DNA of 5,491 nt from an uncultured bacterium. GTDB lineage: Bacteria > Methylomirabilota > Methylomirabilia > Rokubacteriales > CSP1-6. Made by a program: the position numbers and the translations under genes. The notes under the pieces are model-generated. The model had not been told where the DNA came from and ran no database searches. It saw only the letters and a program-made list of their open reading frames with translations. Location of the stretch: assembly GCA_946479205.1 (NCBI GenBank), contig CAMLFJ010000257.1, positions 1-5,491 on the forward strand, in the 5' to 3' direction. Numbering within the stretch: position 1 is the stretch's first letter; each line of letters begins with the position of its first letter. This document shows positions 1-5,491 of this stretch, in pieces.

Positions 1-2117
1 GCGGGGCCGGACGGCGCCGCGCCGGGTGCCGTCCGGCGCGCGGCGGTCAGGATCCCGGTGATCGGAAGGGAGCCGTCGGCCCGCCGCTCGATCAGGACCC
101 ACGACTTCCGCATGTGCACGCGCTCGAGCGAGGCGGTCGCCGGATACGTGTAGTCGAGCCCGACCAGGTCCAGGCGGCTCACGGTCAGGATCGACCGGTC
201 GCCGTCCACGAAGACCAGGTCGCCGAGGCCGACCGAGCCCTTCGCGTTGAGCTCGGTCGTGCCGCCGCCCATCGTGCCCTTGGTGGCGATCTCGCCGTCG
301 ATCCGGCCCTCGATCCGGGCGACGAGCGGCGCGTACGGCCGGTAGGGCGCGATCGAGATGCCGACCAGGCGCGTGCGCAGCTCGAAGCGGACCGGGTCGA
401 GGGAGGCGAGCGTGCCCTGCGTCTCGATCGTGCCGCCCTCCGGCGTGCCCGCGGTGAGCTGGAGCGTGGCCGGGCGCCGGCTCGGCCACGTCAGGTCGCG
501 CGCGCTCATGCGGATCGGGGCGAGGCGGAACACCGCGGCCGGCTCGACCATGCCGTCCTCGAGACGGACCCGGCCGTCCTCGACCGCGACCTCGCCCAGC
601 TCGATCGCGAAGCCGGGCGGCAGCGCGCTCGGCTTCTCGCGGGGCGCGACCGCTGGGGCCGCGGCGGGGCGCTTCATGGACTCGACCAGCTCCGAGATCG
701 TGAGCCGGCCCTCGCGGTCGCGGCCGATCCGGGCGCGCGGCCGGCTGAGCCGGAGCCGCTCGATCTTCGCCTTCGGCCACTGCGCGTCGATCCCGCTGAG
801 CTCGACCTGGTCGGCCGCGGCCAGCCGCCGGTCGTCGTCCGCGACGGTCACGTTCTTCACGAGCGCGCGGCCGCGCACGCGCGGCCCGGCCGCGGTGGTC
901 TCGACGGTCAGATCGGTCTCGGCCATGCCGGTGAACTCGACGGGCAGGGAGAAGTAGGGAGCCCAGAACGCGAGATCCACGCGGCTGATGCGCGCGCGCA
1001 TCTCCGCCGCGACGGGCGTGGGCCGCGCGGTGCCCTGGACGTCCAGCACGCCGCCGCCCGGGAGCGTGGCGCTCGCGGTGAGCCGGGCGGGGGAGCGGCC
1101 GGTGGCGTCGAGGCCGTCGGCCACCAGCCGGAGCTTGTCGATCTCGAAGCGAGTGGTCTGGCCGGGCCGCGGGTCGAACACGGTCGCGCGGCCATTGACC
1201 TCCACGCGCGCGACCAGGCGGCCCTCGGGCGACTTGCCGCTCGTGAGCGTGAAGGTCAGCGCGGGCACGGTGACCAGCGAGGTGTCCACGCCGCGCCGGC
1301 GCACCACGAGGTTGTCGATGCGCGCCTGGCCGTCGAGCCCGACGCCGCCCTGCGCATCGATGGCCGCCTCGAACGCGGCGCCGATCACCGCGCGGTCCAG
1401 CGCGACCGCGGTGTCGGGCGGCAGGTAGAGGTTGGCGAGGGTGGCGTCGACGTTCTGGAGCGTGACGCGCGCCCGGCCCTGCATCGGCGGCGCGAGGCGG
1501 ACGCTCGAGGCCTCCACCGAGAGCGGGGCGCCCGCCACCGTGACCGCGAGGCGCAGCGAGCCGCGCGGCTCCGGGCTCACGGTGGAGAGCGCGGCCGCGT
1601 CGATCGTGAGCCCGTCCGCGCGCCACGTGCGCGGCGGGTTCAGCGTGCGGTCCTCGAAGAGGACCGCCCCGCCGGTGAGGGCCAGGCGGTCGAGCGTGAG
1701 CGGGCTGACCCCGCTCGACGGCTTGCGCGGGCGGTCGAGCAGATCCGAGATGTTGAGCACCCCGCGCGCGAGGCGGACGATCCGCACCCGCGGGGCGGCG
1801 AGCGCGATGTCCTCGACGTGCAGGTGCCCGCGCAGGAGCGCGGCGGGGCGGAAGCGCACGTCGAGGCGCTCGAATTCGGCGAGCGGCGGTCCCGGCTCGC
1901 GGTCGGCGAGCCGGAGCCCGGCGATACGGAGGCGGCCGCCGCGCACGTCCAGCTCGAACGCGTCCATCGTCAGCTTGCGGCCGGTCTGGGCCTCGACCTG
2001 CCAGACCACGGCCCAGCGGGCCAGGCTCGGCAGCGCGAGCCAGACCGCGGTCGCCGACACCACCAGCGTGGCGAGCAGGACGACCGCGACGGTGACGAGG
2101 AGACGGCGCCGGGTCAC
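1..2117 (-). CDS. AsmA-like / DUF748 domain envelope protein, C-terminus cut by window edge
   Basis: The visible part is 705 codons with no stop; the gene continues past the left edge. The GTG at 2117 is the only plausible start, because an in-frame TGA lies about ten codons upstream with no other start codon between. Residues 1-5 are basic (MTRRR) and about 6-28 form one hydrophobic membrane segment, giving an inner-membrane anchor with the rest probably periplasmic. The remainder is beta-rich and built of repeating modules. A motif of the form PRxxIxRxxxGxLxISxLL occurs near residues 109-128 and 460-479, with a looser copy near 672-692. A second motif, GxVxxEDxxxxP, occurs near residues 150-161 and again after the second copy. 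These are typical of AsmA/DUF748 proteins, which are linked to outer-membrane biogenesis and lipid transport. The exact role is unknown. It begins 45 bases after the LLM gene, with only weak ribosome-binding sequence (GAG close to the start, a G-rich run further up). Confidence 0.85.
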   Translation of the reverse strand, partial: MTRRRLLVTVAVVLLATLVVSATAVWLALPSLARWAVVWQVEAQTGRKLTMDAFELDVRGGRLRIAGLRLADREPGPPLAEFERLDVRFRPAALLRGHLHVEDIALAAPRVRIVRLARGVLNISDLLDRPRKPSSGVSPLTLDRLALTGGAVLFEDRTLNPPRTWRADGLTIDAAALSTVSPEPRGSLRLAVTVAGAPLSVEASSVRLAPPMQGRARVTLQNVDATLANLYLPPDTAVALDRAVIGAAFEAAIDAQGGVGLDGQARIDNLVVRRRGVDTSLVTVPALTFTLTSGKSPEGRLVARVEVNGRATVFDPRPGQTTRFEIDKLRLVADGLDATGRSPARLTASATLPGGGVLDVQGTARPTPVAAEMRARISRVDLAFWAPYFSLPVEFTGMAETDLTVETTAAGPRVRGRALVKNVTVADDDRRLAAADQVELSGIDAQWPKAKIERLRLSRPRARIGRDREGRLTISELVESMKRPAAAPAVAPREKPSALPPGFAIELGEVAVEDGRVRLEDGMVEPAAVFRLAPIRMSARDLTWPSRRPATLQLTAGTPEGGTIETQGTLASLDPVRFELRTRLVGISIAPYRPYAPLVARIEGRIDGEIATKGTMGGGTTELNAKGSVGLGDLVFVDGDRSILTVSRLDLVGLDYTYPATASLERVHMRKSWVLIERRADGSLPITGILTAARRTAPGAAPSGP
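6..37. repeat. 10-bp perfect inverted repeat inside the DUF748 gene
   Basis: Bases 6-15 (gccggacggc) and 28-37 (gccgtccggc) are perfect reverse complements around a 12-base GC-rich spacer. They lie in the coding stretch for an Ala/Pro/Gly-rich linker (RTAPGAAPSG). There is no T-run on either side and the reading frame stays open to the window edge, so this is not a convincing terminator. It may simply reflect GC-rich codons for the linker. Confidence 0.6.
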
Positions 2118-2162
2118 GGGCTCAGTATGCCCTGCCCCCGGCCGTCAGCCTACCCGCGAAGC

Positions 2163-3098
2163 TCAGCGGAACGCGGGCGCGATCTCGGCGATGAAGCGGT
2201 CGAGGTCCCGGCGCAGCTCCGGCAGGGGCCGGAACAGGGTCGGGATGAACAGGGTGTCCACCTTCGCGGCCCGCAGCTCGGCGAGCGTGGCCCGGATCTG
2301 CTCGGGCGTGCCGGCCAGGCAGGTGTCGCGCGCGTCCGCGGCGTGGCGGCCCATGCGGGTGCCGATCGTCTCGGCGAGGGCGTCCACCTCGGCCTTCTTG
2401 TCGGAGATCAGCAGGGCCATGTTGGCCGAGCGGCGGATGGTCTTGGGATCGCGCCCGACGCTGCCGCAGTGCTCGTCGAGGATCCGGCCCTTGTGGGCCA
2501 GGACCTTCGGCCCGCCCCAGACGTTCCAGTGATCGGCGTAGCGGGCCACCGTGAGGAGGGTCACCTTCTCGCCGCCGCCGCCGATCATCAGCTCGGGGTG
2601 GGGCTTCTGCACCGCCTTCGGCTGCAGCGGCGCGTCCGAGAGCGTGTAGTAGCGGCCCTTGTAGTTGCTGCGATCCTGGGTCCAGAGCGCCTTCATGACC
2701 TGGCAGGCCTCGTCGAGACGCTCCAGGCGCTCGCGCATCGTGTAGAACGGGATGCCGTAGGCCTCGTGCTCGTTCTCCTGCCAGCCCGCGCCGAGCCCGA
2801 GCAGGAGCCGCCCGCCCGAGATGATGTCCACCTGCGCGGCCATCTTGGCCACCACCGCGGGGTGGCGATAGGTGTTGCCGAGCACGATCGTCCCGACCTG
2901 GATGCGCGGCACCAGCGTGGAGAGCGCGGTCAGCGTGCTCCAGCCCTCGAGCATCGCGCCCTCGCGCTCCTTCGTGTTCGGCATGAAGTGGTCGGTCACG
3001 CACGCCACGTCCCACCTGGTCGCCTCTGCGTGCTTCCACATCTCGAGGACCGCCGGCCACGTCTGGTTGCCCATGCTCGTGAACATGCCGAAGCGCAT
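2163..3098 (-). CDS. LLM class flavin/F420-dependent oxidoreductase (TIGR03560-like)
   Basis: A complete 311-residue protein of the bacterial luciferase-like TIM-barrel superfamily. The ATG at 3098 gives the expected family N-terminus (MRFGMFTS) and has an AAGGAG six bases upstream. Recognisable blocks are the TDHF near residue 35, the barrel core GTIVLGNTYRHP at 69-80, SGGRLLLGLGAGW at 94-106, the ALW/Y-K-G-R-Y-Y segment near 137-151 where these proteins bridge to the C-terminal half, and PELMIGGGGEK at 168-178, the usual phosphate-binding loop for F420 or FMN. Family members are either F420-dependent dehydrogenases/reductases or FMNH2-dependent monooxygenases, including type II Baeyer-Villiger enzymes; the cofactor and substrate cannot be settled from sequence alone. 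It resembles the Rv1855c-type subgroup most, from memory. No signal peptide is visible, so it is probably cytoplasmic. It follows the SDR gene by 14 bases, which suggests the two enzymes are co-expressed. Confidence 0.92.
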   Translation of the reverse strand: MRFGMFTSMGNQTWPAVLEMWKHAEATRWDVACVTDHFMPNTKEREGAMLEGWSTLTALSTLVPRIQVGTIVLGNTYRHPAVVAKMAAQVDIISGGRLLLGLGAGWQENEHEAYGIPFYTMRERLERLDEACQVMKALWTQDRSNYKGRYYTLSDAPLQPKAVQKPHPELMIGGGGEKVTLLTVARYADHWNVWGGPKVLAHKGRILDEHCGSVGRDPKTIRRSANMALLISDKKAEVDALAETIGTRMGRHAADARDTCLAGTPEQIRATLAELRAAKVDTLFIPTLFRPLPELRRDLDRFIAEIAPAFR

Positions 3099-3104
3099 CG
3101 TGAT

Positions 3105-3110
3105 CTCCTT
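3105..3110 (-). promoter_or_regulatory. Ribosome-binding site of the LLM oxidoreductase gene
   Basis: AAGGAG lies six bases before the ATG at 3098, inside the 14-base gap after the SDR stop codon. It is the best Shine-Dalgarno match among those inspected in the window and fixes the start of the LLM gene. The longer upstream reading frame runs antisense-like through the SDR gene and is not used. Confidence 0.8.
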
Positions 3111-3112
3111 GA

Positions 3113-3946
3113 TCAGTGCTCGGTCTGGGATTCGCGGGCGGGCCCGACCAGGGTGGCGCCGCCGTCCACCACCAGGACGTGGCCGGTGATGTAGCGGGCG
3201 TGGCCCGACAGCAGGAAGCGCGCGGCCTGGCCGATGTCCCAGCCGGTGCCCTCGCGGGCGAGCACGGAGGCGCGCCGCCGCTGATCGCGCGCCTCGGGGC
3301 TCATGCCGCGCGCGTAGACCATCGGCGTGTAGACCGGGCCGGGCGCGATGCAGTTGACGCGGATGCCGTCGGGGCCATGGTCCACCGCCATGGCTCGGCT
3401 CAGCGCGATGACCGCGCCCTTGGAGGCGGAGTACGTCGTGAGCCCGCGCGGGCGCAGCGCGGAGATCGAGGAGATGTTCACGATCGCGCCGCTCTTGGCG
3501 GTGCGGATCATCTCGGGGATCGCGGCCTTGGAGGCGAGGAACATGGTCTCGACGTTGACCTGCATCACCCGCCGCCAGGTGTCGGGCTTCTCCTCCACCA
3601 CGGTGCCCTTGCTGCCGATGCCCACGTTGTTGATCAGGAAGTCGAGCCGTCCGTAGCGGCTCACCGCCTCGCGGGCCATCGTCGCGCACTGCACCTCGTC
3701 GGTGACGTCCACCGAGAGCGCCGAGGCCTTCCCGCCCTCTCCGGTGATCATCTCGACGGTGCGCTTGGCGAGACCCTCGTCGCGATCCACCACCAGGACG
3801 CTGGTGCCGCTGCGGGCGAGCAAGATGCACGCGGCGCGCCCGTTGCCGATGCCGTCGCCGGCGGCGCCGCCGCCGGTGACGATCGCCACCCGTCCCGCCA
3901 GTCCCAGGTCGTCGTCGGGCCGCGTCGCTGCGGTTGTCGTGGTCAT
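3113..3946 (-). CDS. Classical short-chain dehydrogenase/reductase (SDR), NAD-type
   Basis: A complete 277-residue protein of typical classical-SDR length, which would reversibly oxidise an alcohol to a ketone or aldehyde. The Rossmann fold starts near residue 19 with the glycine-rich loop TGGGAAGDGIG (24-34), which is longer than the standard TGxxxGxG. Asp54 at the end of the second strand (VLVVDR) favours NAD(H) over NADP(H). Asp80-Val81 would contact the adenine ring, and the NNAG motif appears as NNVG (106-109). The catalytic tetrad is complete: Asn131, Ser159 (NISS), Tyr172 and Lys176 (YSASK). A PGP motif at 202-204 and VVDGG at 259-263 close the fold. The ATG at 3946 was chosen because it gives a normal N-terminus, has AAAGGCGGG upstream, and follows the SMP-30 stop; an earlier start would overlap that gene. 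It sits between the SMP-30 and LLM genes in the operon. The substrate is unknown. Confidence 0.95.
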   Translation of the reverse strand: MTTTTAATRPDDDLGLAGRVAIVTGGGAAGDGIGNGRAACILLARSGTSVLVVDRDEGLAKRTVEMITGEGGKASALSVDVTDEVQCATMAREAVSRYGRLDFLINNVGIGSKGTVVEEKPDTWRRVMQVNVETMFLASKAAIPEMIRTAKSGAIVNISSISALRPRGLTTYSASKGAVIALSRAMAVDHGPDGIRVNCIAPGPVYTPMVYARGMSPEARDQRRRASVLAREGTGWDIGQAARFLLSGHARYITGHVLVVDGGATLVGPARESQTEH

Positions 3947-3951
3947 GAGAG

Positions 3952-3960
3952 CCCGCCTTT
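3952..3960 (-). promoter_or_regulatory. Probable ribosome-binding site of the SDR gene
   Basis: AAAGGCGGG ends five bases before the ATG at 3946, within the 22-base gap after the SMP-30 stop codon. It is an imperfect Shine-Dalgarno match, but it supports this start over longer upstream alternatives. Confidence 0.55.
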
Positions 3961-3968
3961 CGTGAGGA

Positions 3969-4808
3969 TCAGGGGAGGCCGGCGCCGGGCACGTCCACCC
4001 GGACGGTCTCGATGGCGCCGTCGCGCTTGTCGGCCATGGCCGGCCCGCTGCCGGTGCTGGTGCAGACGAAGAGGGTGCGCCGGTCGGCCCCGCCCAGCAT
4101 GCAGGCGAAGGCGTAGCGGGTGCCGGTCGAGACGGTGCCGTCGATCTTGCCGCCCTCGCGCACGCGCAGCAGTGCGAACCCGCGCGCGTCGGACACCCAG
4201 GTCGCGCCCTCGGCGTCGAGGCAGATGCCGTCGGGGAAGACCGCGTCATCGAGCGGCGCCCAGACGCGCCGGTTGCCGAGCGTCCCGTCCGGGGCCACGT
4301 CGAACGCGGTGAGGCGATGCCCCTGCGTCTCCGCGACGATCATCGTGCGCCCGTCGGGCGTGATGACGGTGCCGTTGGGGAAGAAGAGATCCTCGGCCGC
4401 GCGGGTGACGCGGCCGTCCGGGTCCACGCGCGCCAGGCACGTGGTCCGCGGCGGCTCGCCCTTGTGGCGATCGTAGCCGAAGTTGCCGACGTAGGCGCGC
4501 CCGCGGGCGTCCACCACCATGTCGTTGCACGGGCCGGTCGCGACCGCGGAGAGATCGGCGTGCACGTGGGTGCGCCCGGTCTCCACCCGCAGCAGCCGGC
4601 GGTCCAGCATGGAGACGACGAGCAGCGACCCGTCCGGCATCCACCCGAGGCCCGAGGGCCGCTGCGGGACCTCCAACATGGTCTCGGCCCGGCCGTCGGG
4701 ATCGACCGCGATCACGCGCTGGGTATAGAAGTCGGAGAACCACAGGCGCCCGTCGTGCCAGCGGGGCGCTTCGGTGAAGGTCAGCCCGTCGAGCAGGGAC
4801 TCGAGCAC
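3969..4808 (-). CDS. SMP-30/gluconolactonase/LRE-like family protein
   Basis: A 279-residue six-bladed beta-propeller protein, close to the family's usual 280-310 residues. The family includes metal-dependent lactonases such as gluconolactonase and regucalcin, and some luciferin-regenerating enzymes. The predicted divalent-metal ligands are all present: Glu13 in FTEAPRW, Asn145 in FFPNGTVITPDG, and Asp193 in FPDGICLDAEG; Asn95 in GPCND matches the substrate-contacting Asn seen in the family. Repeated blade-like motifs of the form PDGR/DARGR with following hydrophobic strands occur throughout (WMPDGSL, VDARGRAYVGN, TPDGRTMIVAE, LDAEGATWVSD). The GTG at 4808 is preferred because it gives the standard N-terminus (ESLLDGLTFTEAPRW) and has GAGGT just upstream; the open frame extends to 4958 but only by overlapping the lactonase gene. 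No signal peptide is seen. It begins 14 bases after the upstream lactonase. The true substrate may be a lactone or another ester; this is unproven. Confidence 0.92.
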   Translation of the reverse strand: MLESLLDGLTFTEAPRWHDGRLWFSDFYTQRVIAVDPDGRAETMLEVPQRPSGLGWMPDGSLLVVSMLDRRLLRVETGRTHVHADLSAVATGPCNDMVVDARGRAYVGNFGYDRHKGEPPRTTCLARVDPDGRVTRAAEDLFFPNGTVITPDGRTMIVAETQGHRLTAFDVAPDGTLGNRRVWAPLDDAVFPDGICLDAEGATWVSDARGFALLRVREGGKIDGTVSTGTRYAFACMLGGADRRTLFVCTSTGSGPAMADKRDGAIETVRVDVPGAGLP

Positions 4809-4813
4809 CGGAG

Positions 4814-4818
4814 ACCTC
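4814..4818 (-). promoter_or_regulatory. Ribosome-binding site deciding the GTG start of the SMP-30 gene
   Basis: GAGGT lies five bases before the GTG at 4808, within the 14-base gap that follows the TAG stop of the lactonase gene. It supports the GTG start rather than an upstream one inside the lactonase gene. Confidence 0.65.
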
Positions 4819-4822
4819 GGGG

Positions 4823-5491
4823 CTAGGCGATGGCGGCAGGCGCCTGCGGCGTCGCCTGCCACTGCGCGGGATCGTGACCGAAGAACACGGTGGCGCCCGC
4901 CTGGTCCCGCAGCCGCCGCAGGGTGGCGAGCGACTCGCGCATGATCGGCCCGTTCCACAGGATGCGCGGCAGCACGTCCCGGTCCATGTTCTCGCGGGTG
5001 TAGCAGGCGTCGGCAGCGCAGACCATCTCCGAGCCCTTGCCCAGGCGCACGCGGAGCGACTGATGCCCCGGCGTGTGGCCGAAGGTGGGGAACAGGAGCA
5101 CGCTGCCGTCGCCGAACACGTCGTGCTCACCGTCGACGAGCCGGTAGTCGAGGGGATGGTCGAAGTCGATCGGGCTCGGGTTGTAGCCGGGGGCGAAGCC
5201 GGGCCGCCGCGCCGCGTCCATCTCCGCCTTCTGCACCAGGAAGGTCGCGCGCGGGAAGAACTCGTTGCCGCCGCAGTGATCGAAATGGAGATGCGAGTTG
5301 GCGACGTAGGTGACGTCGTCGGGCCGGAGGCCGAGCAGGGCGAGCTGGGGCACCACGTCCTCGCCTTCCTTCGACTTCACTACGAGCCGCTTGGCCCGCT
5401 CGGCGCCCATGCGCCCGATCGGGTCGACGCGGGCCTGCGCGTGGATGCCGGTGTCGAAGAGGAGCCGGCCGCGCGGGTGCGCGACCAGGAA
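4823..5491 (-). CDS. Metallo-beta-lactamase-fold hydrolase, N-acyl homoserine lactonase family, N-terminus cut by window edge
   Basis: The visible 222 residues run in frame from the right edge to the TAG at 4823. An internal ATG at 5410 is not the real start: the 27 codons before it encode FLVAHPRGRLLFDTG, a normal metallo-beta-lactamase-fold strand with the FDTG motif, so the true start is beyond the window. Counting from the first visible residue, all di-zinc ligands are present: HLHFDH (His67, His69, Asp71, His72), His143 in GHTPGH, Asp161 in AADACY, and His206 in FFGHD. Tyr164, three residues after the bridging Asp, matches the catalytic Tyr194 of Bacillus AiiA. The C-terminal pattern CYTREN...FFGHDPAQW also resembles AiiA/AttM (BlcC)-type lactonases. 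The family opens homoserine-lactone or gamma-butyrolactone rings in the cytoplasm. About 30-50 N-terminal residues are missing by comparison with 250-residue relatives. The role could be quorum-signal degradation or lactone catabolism; the neighbouring enzymes favour the latter. Confidence 0.9.
   Translation of the reverse strand, partial: FLVAHPRGRLLFDTGIHAQARVDPIGRMGAERAKRLVVKSKEGEDVVPQLALLGLRPDDVTYVANSHLHFDHCGGNEFFPRATFLVQKAEMDAARRPGFAPGYNPSPIDFDHPLDYRLVDGEHDVFGDGSVLLFPTFGHTPGHQSLRVRLGKGSEMVCAADACYTRENMDRDVLPRILWNGPIMRESLATLRRLRDQAGATVFFGHDPAQWQATPQAPAAIA

Noticed and set aside
114..3194. A 1026-codon open frame on the plus strand spanning the DUF748 gene, the LLM gene and part of the SDR gene.
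   Set aside because: It is in exact codon register opposite the DUF748 and LLM genes, so its stops would require TTA, CTA or TCA codons on the minus strand, which are very rare at this GC content. The translation is a low-complexity Arg/Ala/Asp/His/Glu-rich string without recognisable domains, while the minus strand gives clear family motifs.
3165..3800. A 15-base direct repeat (tccaccaccaggacg) at 3165-3179 and 3786-3800.
   Set aside because: Both copies encode the similar peptide VLVVD in the SDR (second Rossmann strand and C-terminal VLVVDGG), so this is convergent coding rather than a mobile or regulatory repeat.
2163..3830. A single 555-residue fusion of an SDR-like region to the LLM protein.
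   Set aside because: Only the last 311 residues (from the ATG at 3098) look like a protein family. The first part is the SDR gene read in the wrong frame, and the LLM start has its own strong ribosome-binding site.
3840..3890. A GC-only, partly palindromic stretch (ggcggcgccgccgcc).
   Set aside because: It encodes the glycine/alanine-rich cofactor loop of the SDR; the symmetry follows from GGC/GCC codons.
3116..4312. A 398-codon plus-strand open frame opposite the SDR and SMP-30 genes.
   Set aside because: The same antisense effect: composition is biased to Arg, Ala, Gly and His, no motif is seen, and the minus strand holds a complete SDR with its catalytic tetrad.
3969..4958. A longer SMP-30 protein starting at 4958.
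   Set aside because: The extra 50 residues are the lactonase gene read out of frame and match nothing in the SMP-30 family; the GTG at 4808 gives the standard N-terminus and a ribosome-binding sequence.
4823..5410. A short, complete 195-residue metallo-beta-lactamase protein starting at the ATG at 5410.
   Set aside because: The frame is open to the window edge, and the upstream codons encode the conserved FDTG strand, so this ATG is internal.

Overview
This is a very GC-rich window (roughly 70% G+C by eye). It is almost completely coding, and every supported gene lies on the minus strand. Reading in the direction of transcription (right to left) there are five genes: a metallo-beta-lactamase-fold lactonase of the AHL-lactonase type (its start lies beyond the right edge), an SMP-30/gluconolactonase-like beta-propeller protein, a classical short-chain dehydrogenase/reductase (SDR), a luciferase-like (LLM) flavin or F420 oxidoreductase, and a large AsmA-like/DUF748 envelope protein (its end lies beyond the left edge).

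The first four genes are separated by only 14, 22 and 14 bases. Each of the three internal gaps carries a Shine-Dalgarno-like sequence, so they look like one operon encoding soluble, probably cytoplasmic enzymes. The biochemical theme is consistent: an alcohol/ketone dehydrogenase, a possible monooxygenase, and two unrelated lactone hydrolases. A plausible but unproven reading is catabolism of a cyclic alcohol or ketone through a lactone: SDR oxidation, LLM-type Baeyer-Villiger oxygenation, then hydrolysis by the SMP-30 and/or metallo-beta-lactamase enzyme. Degradation of a lactone signal is an alternative for the metallo-beta-lactamase protein.

The DUF748 gene starts 45 bases after the LLM stop codon. 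It has an N-terminal membrane anchor followed by repeated AsmA-like modules, and is probably involved in the cell envelope rather than in the catabolic module. No terminator or promoter is evident in the 45-base gap, so read-through is possible.

An AsmA-family protein suggests a diderm (Gram-negative-type) bacterium. High GC together with LLM, SDR and SMP-30 enzymes is reminiscent of uncultured soil lineages such as Rokubacteria/Methylomirabilota or Binatota, or of a high-GC proteobacterium. This assignment is a guess from composition and gene content. No RNA genes, mobile elements, CRISPR arrays or origins were seen. The long open frames on the plus strand are antisense shadows of the minus-strand genes.
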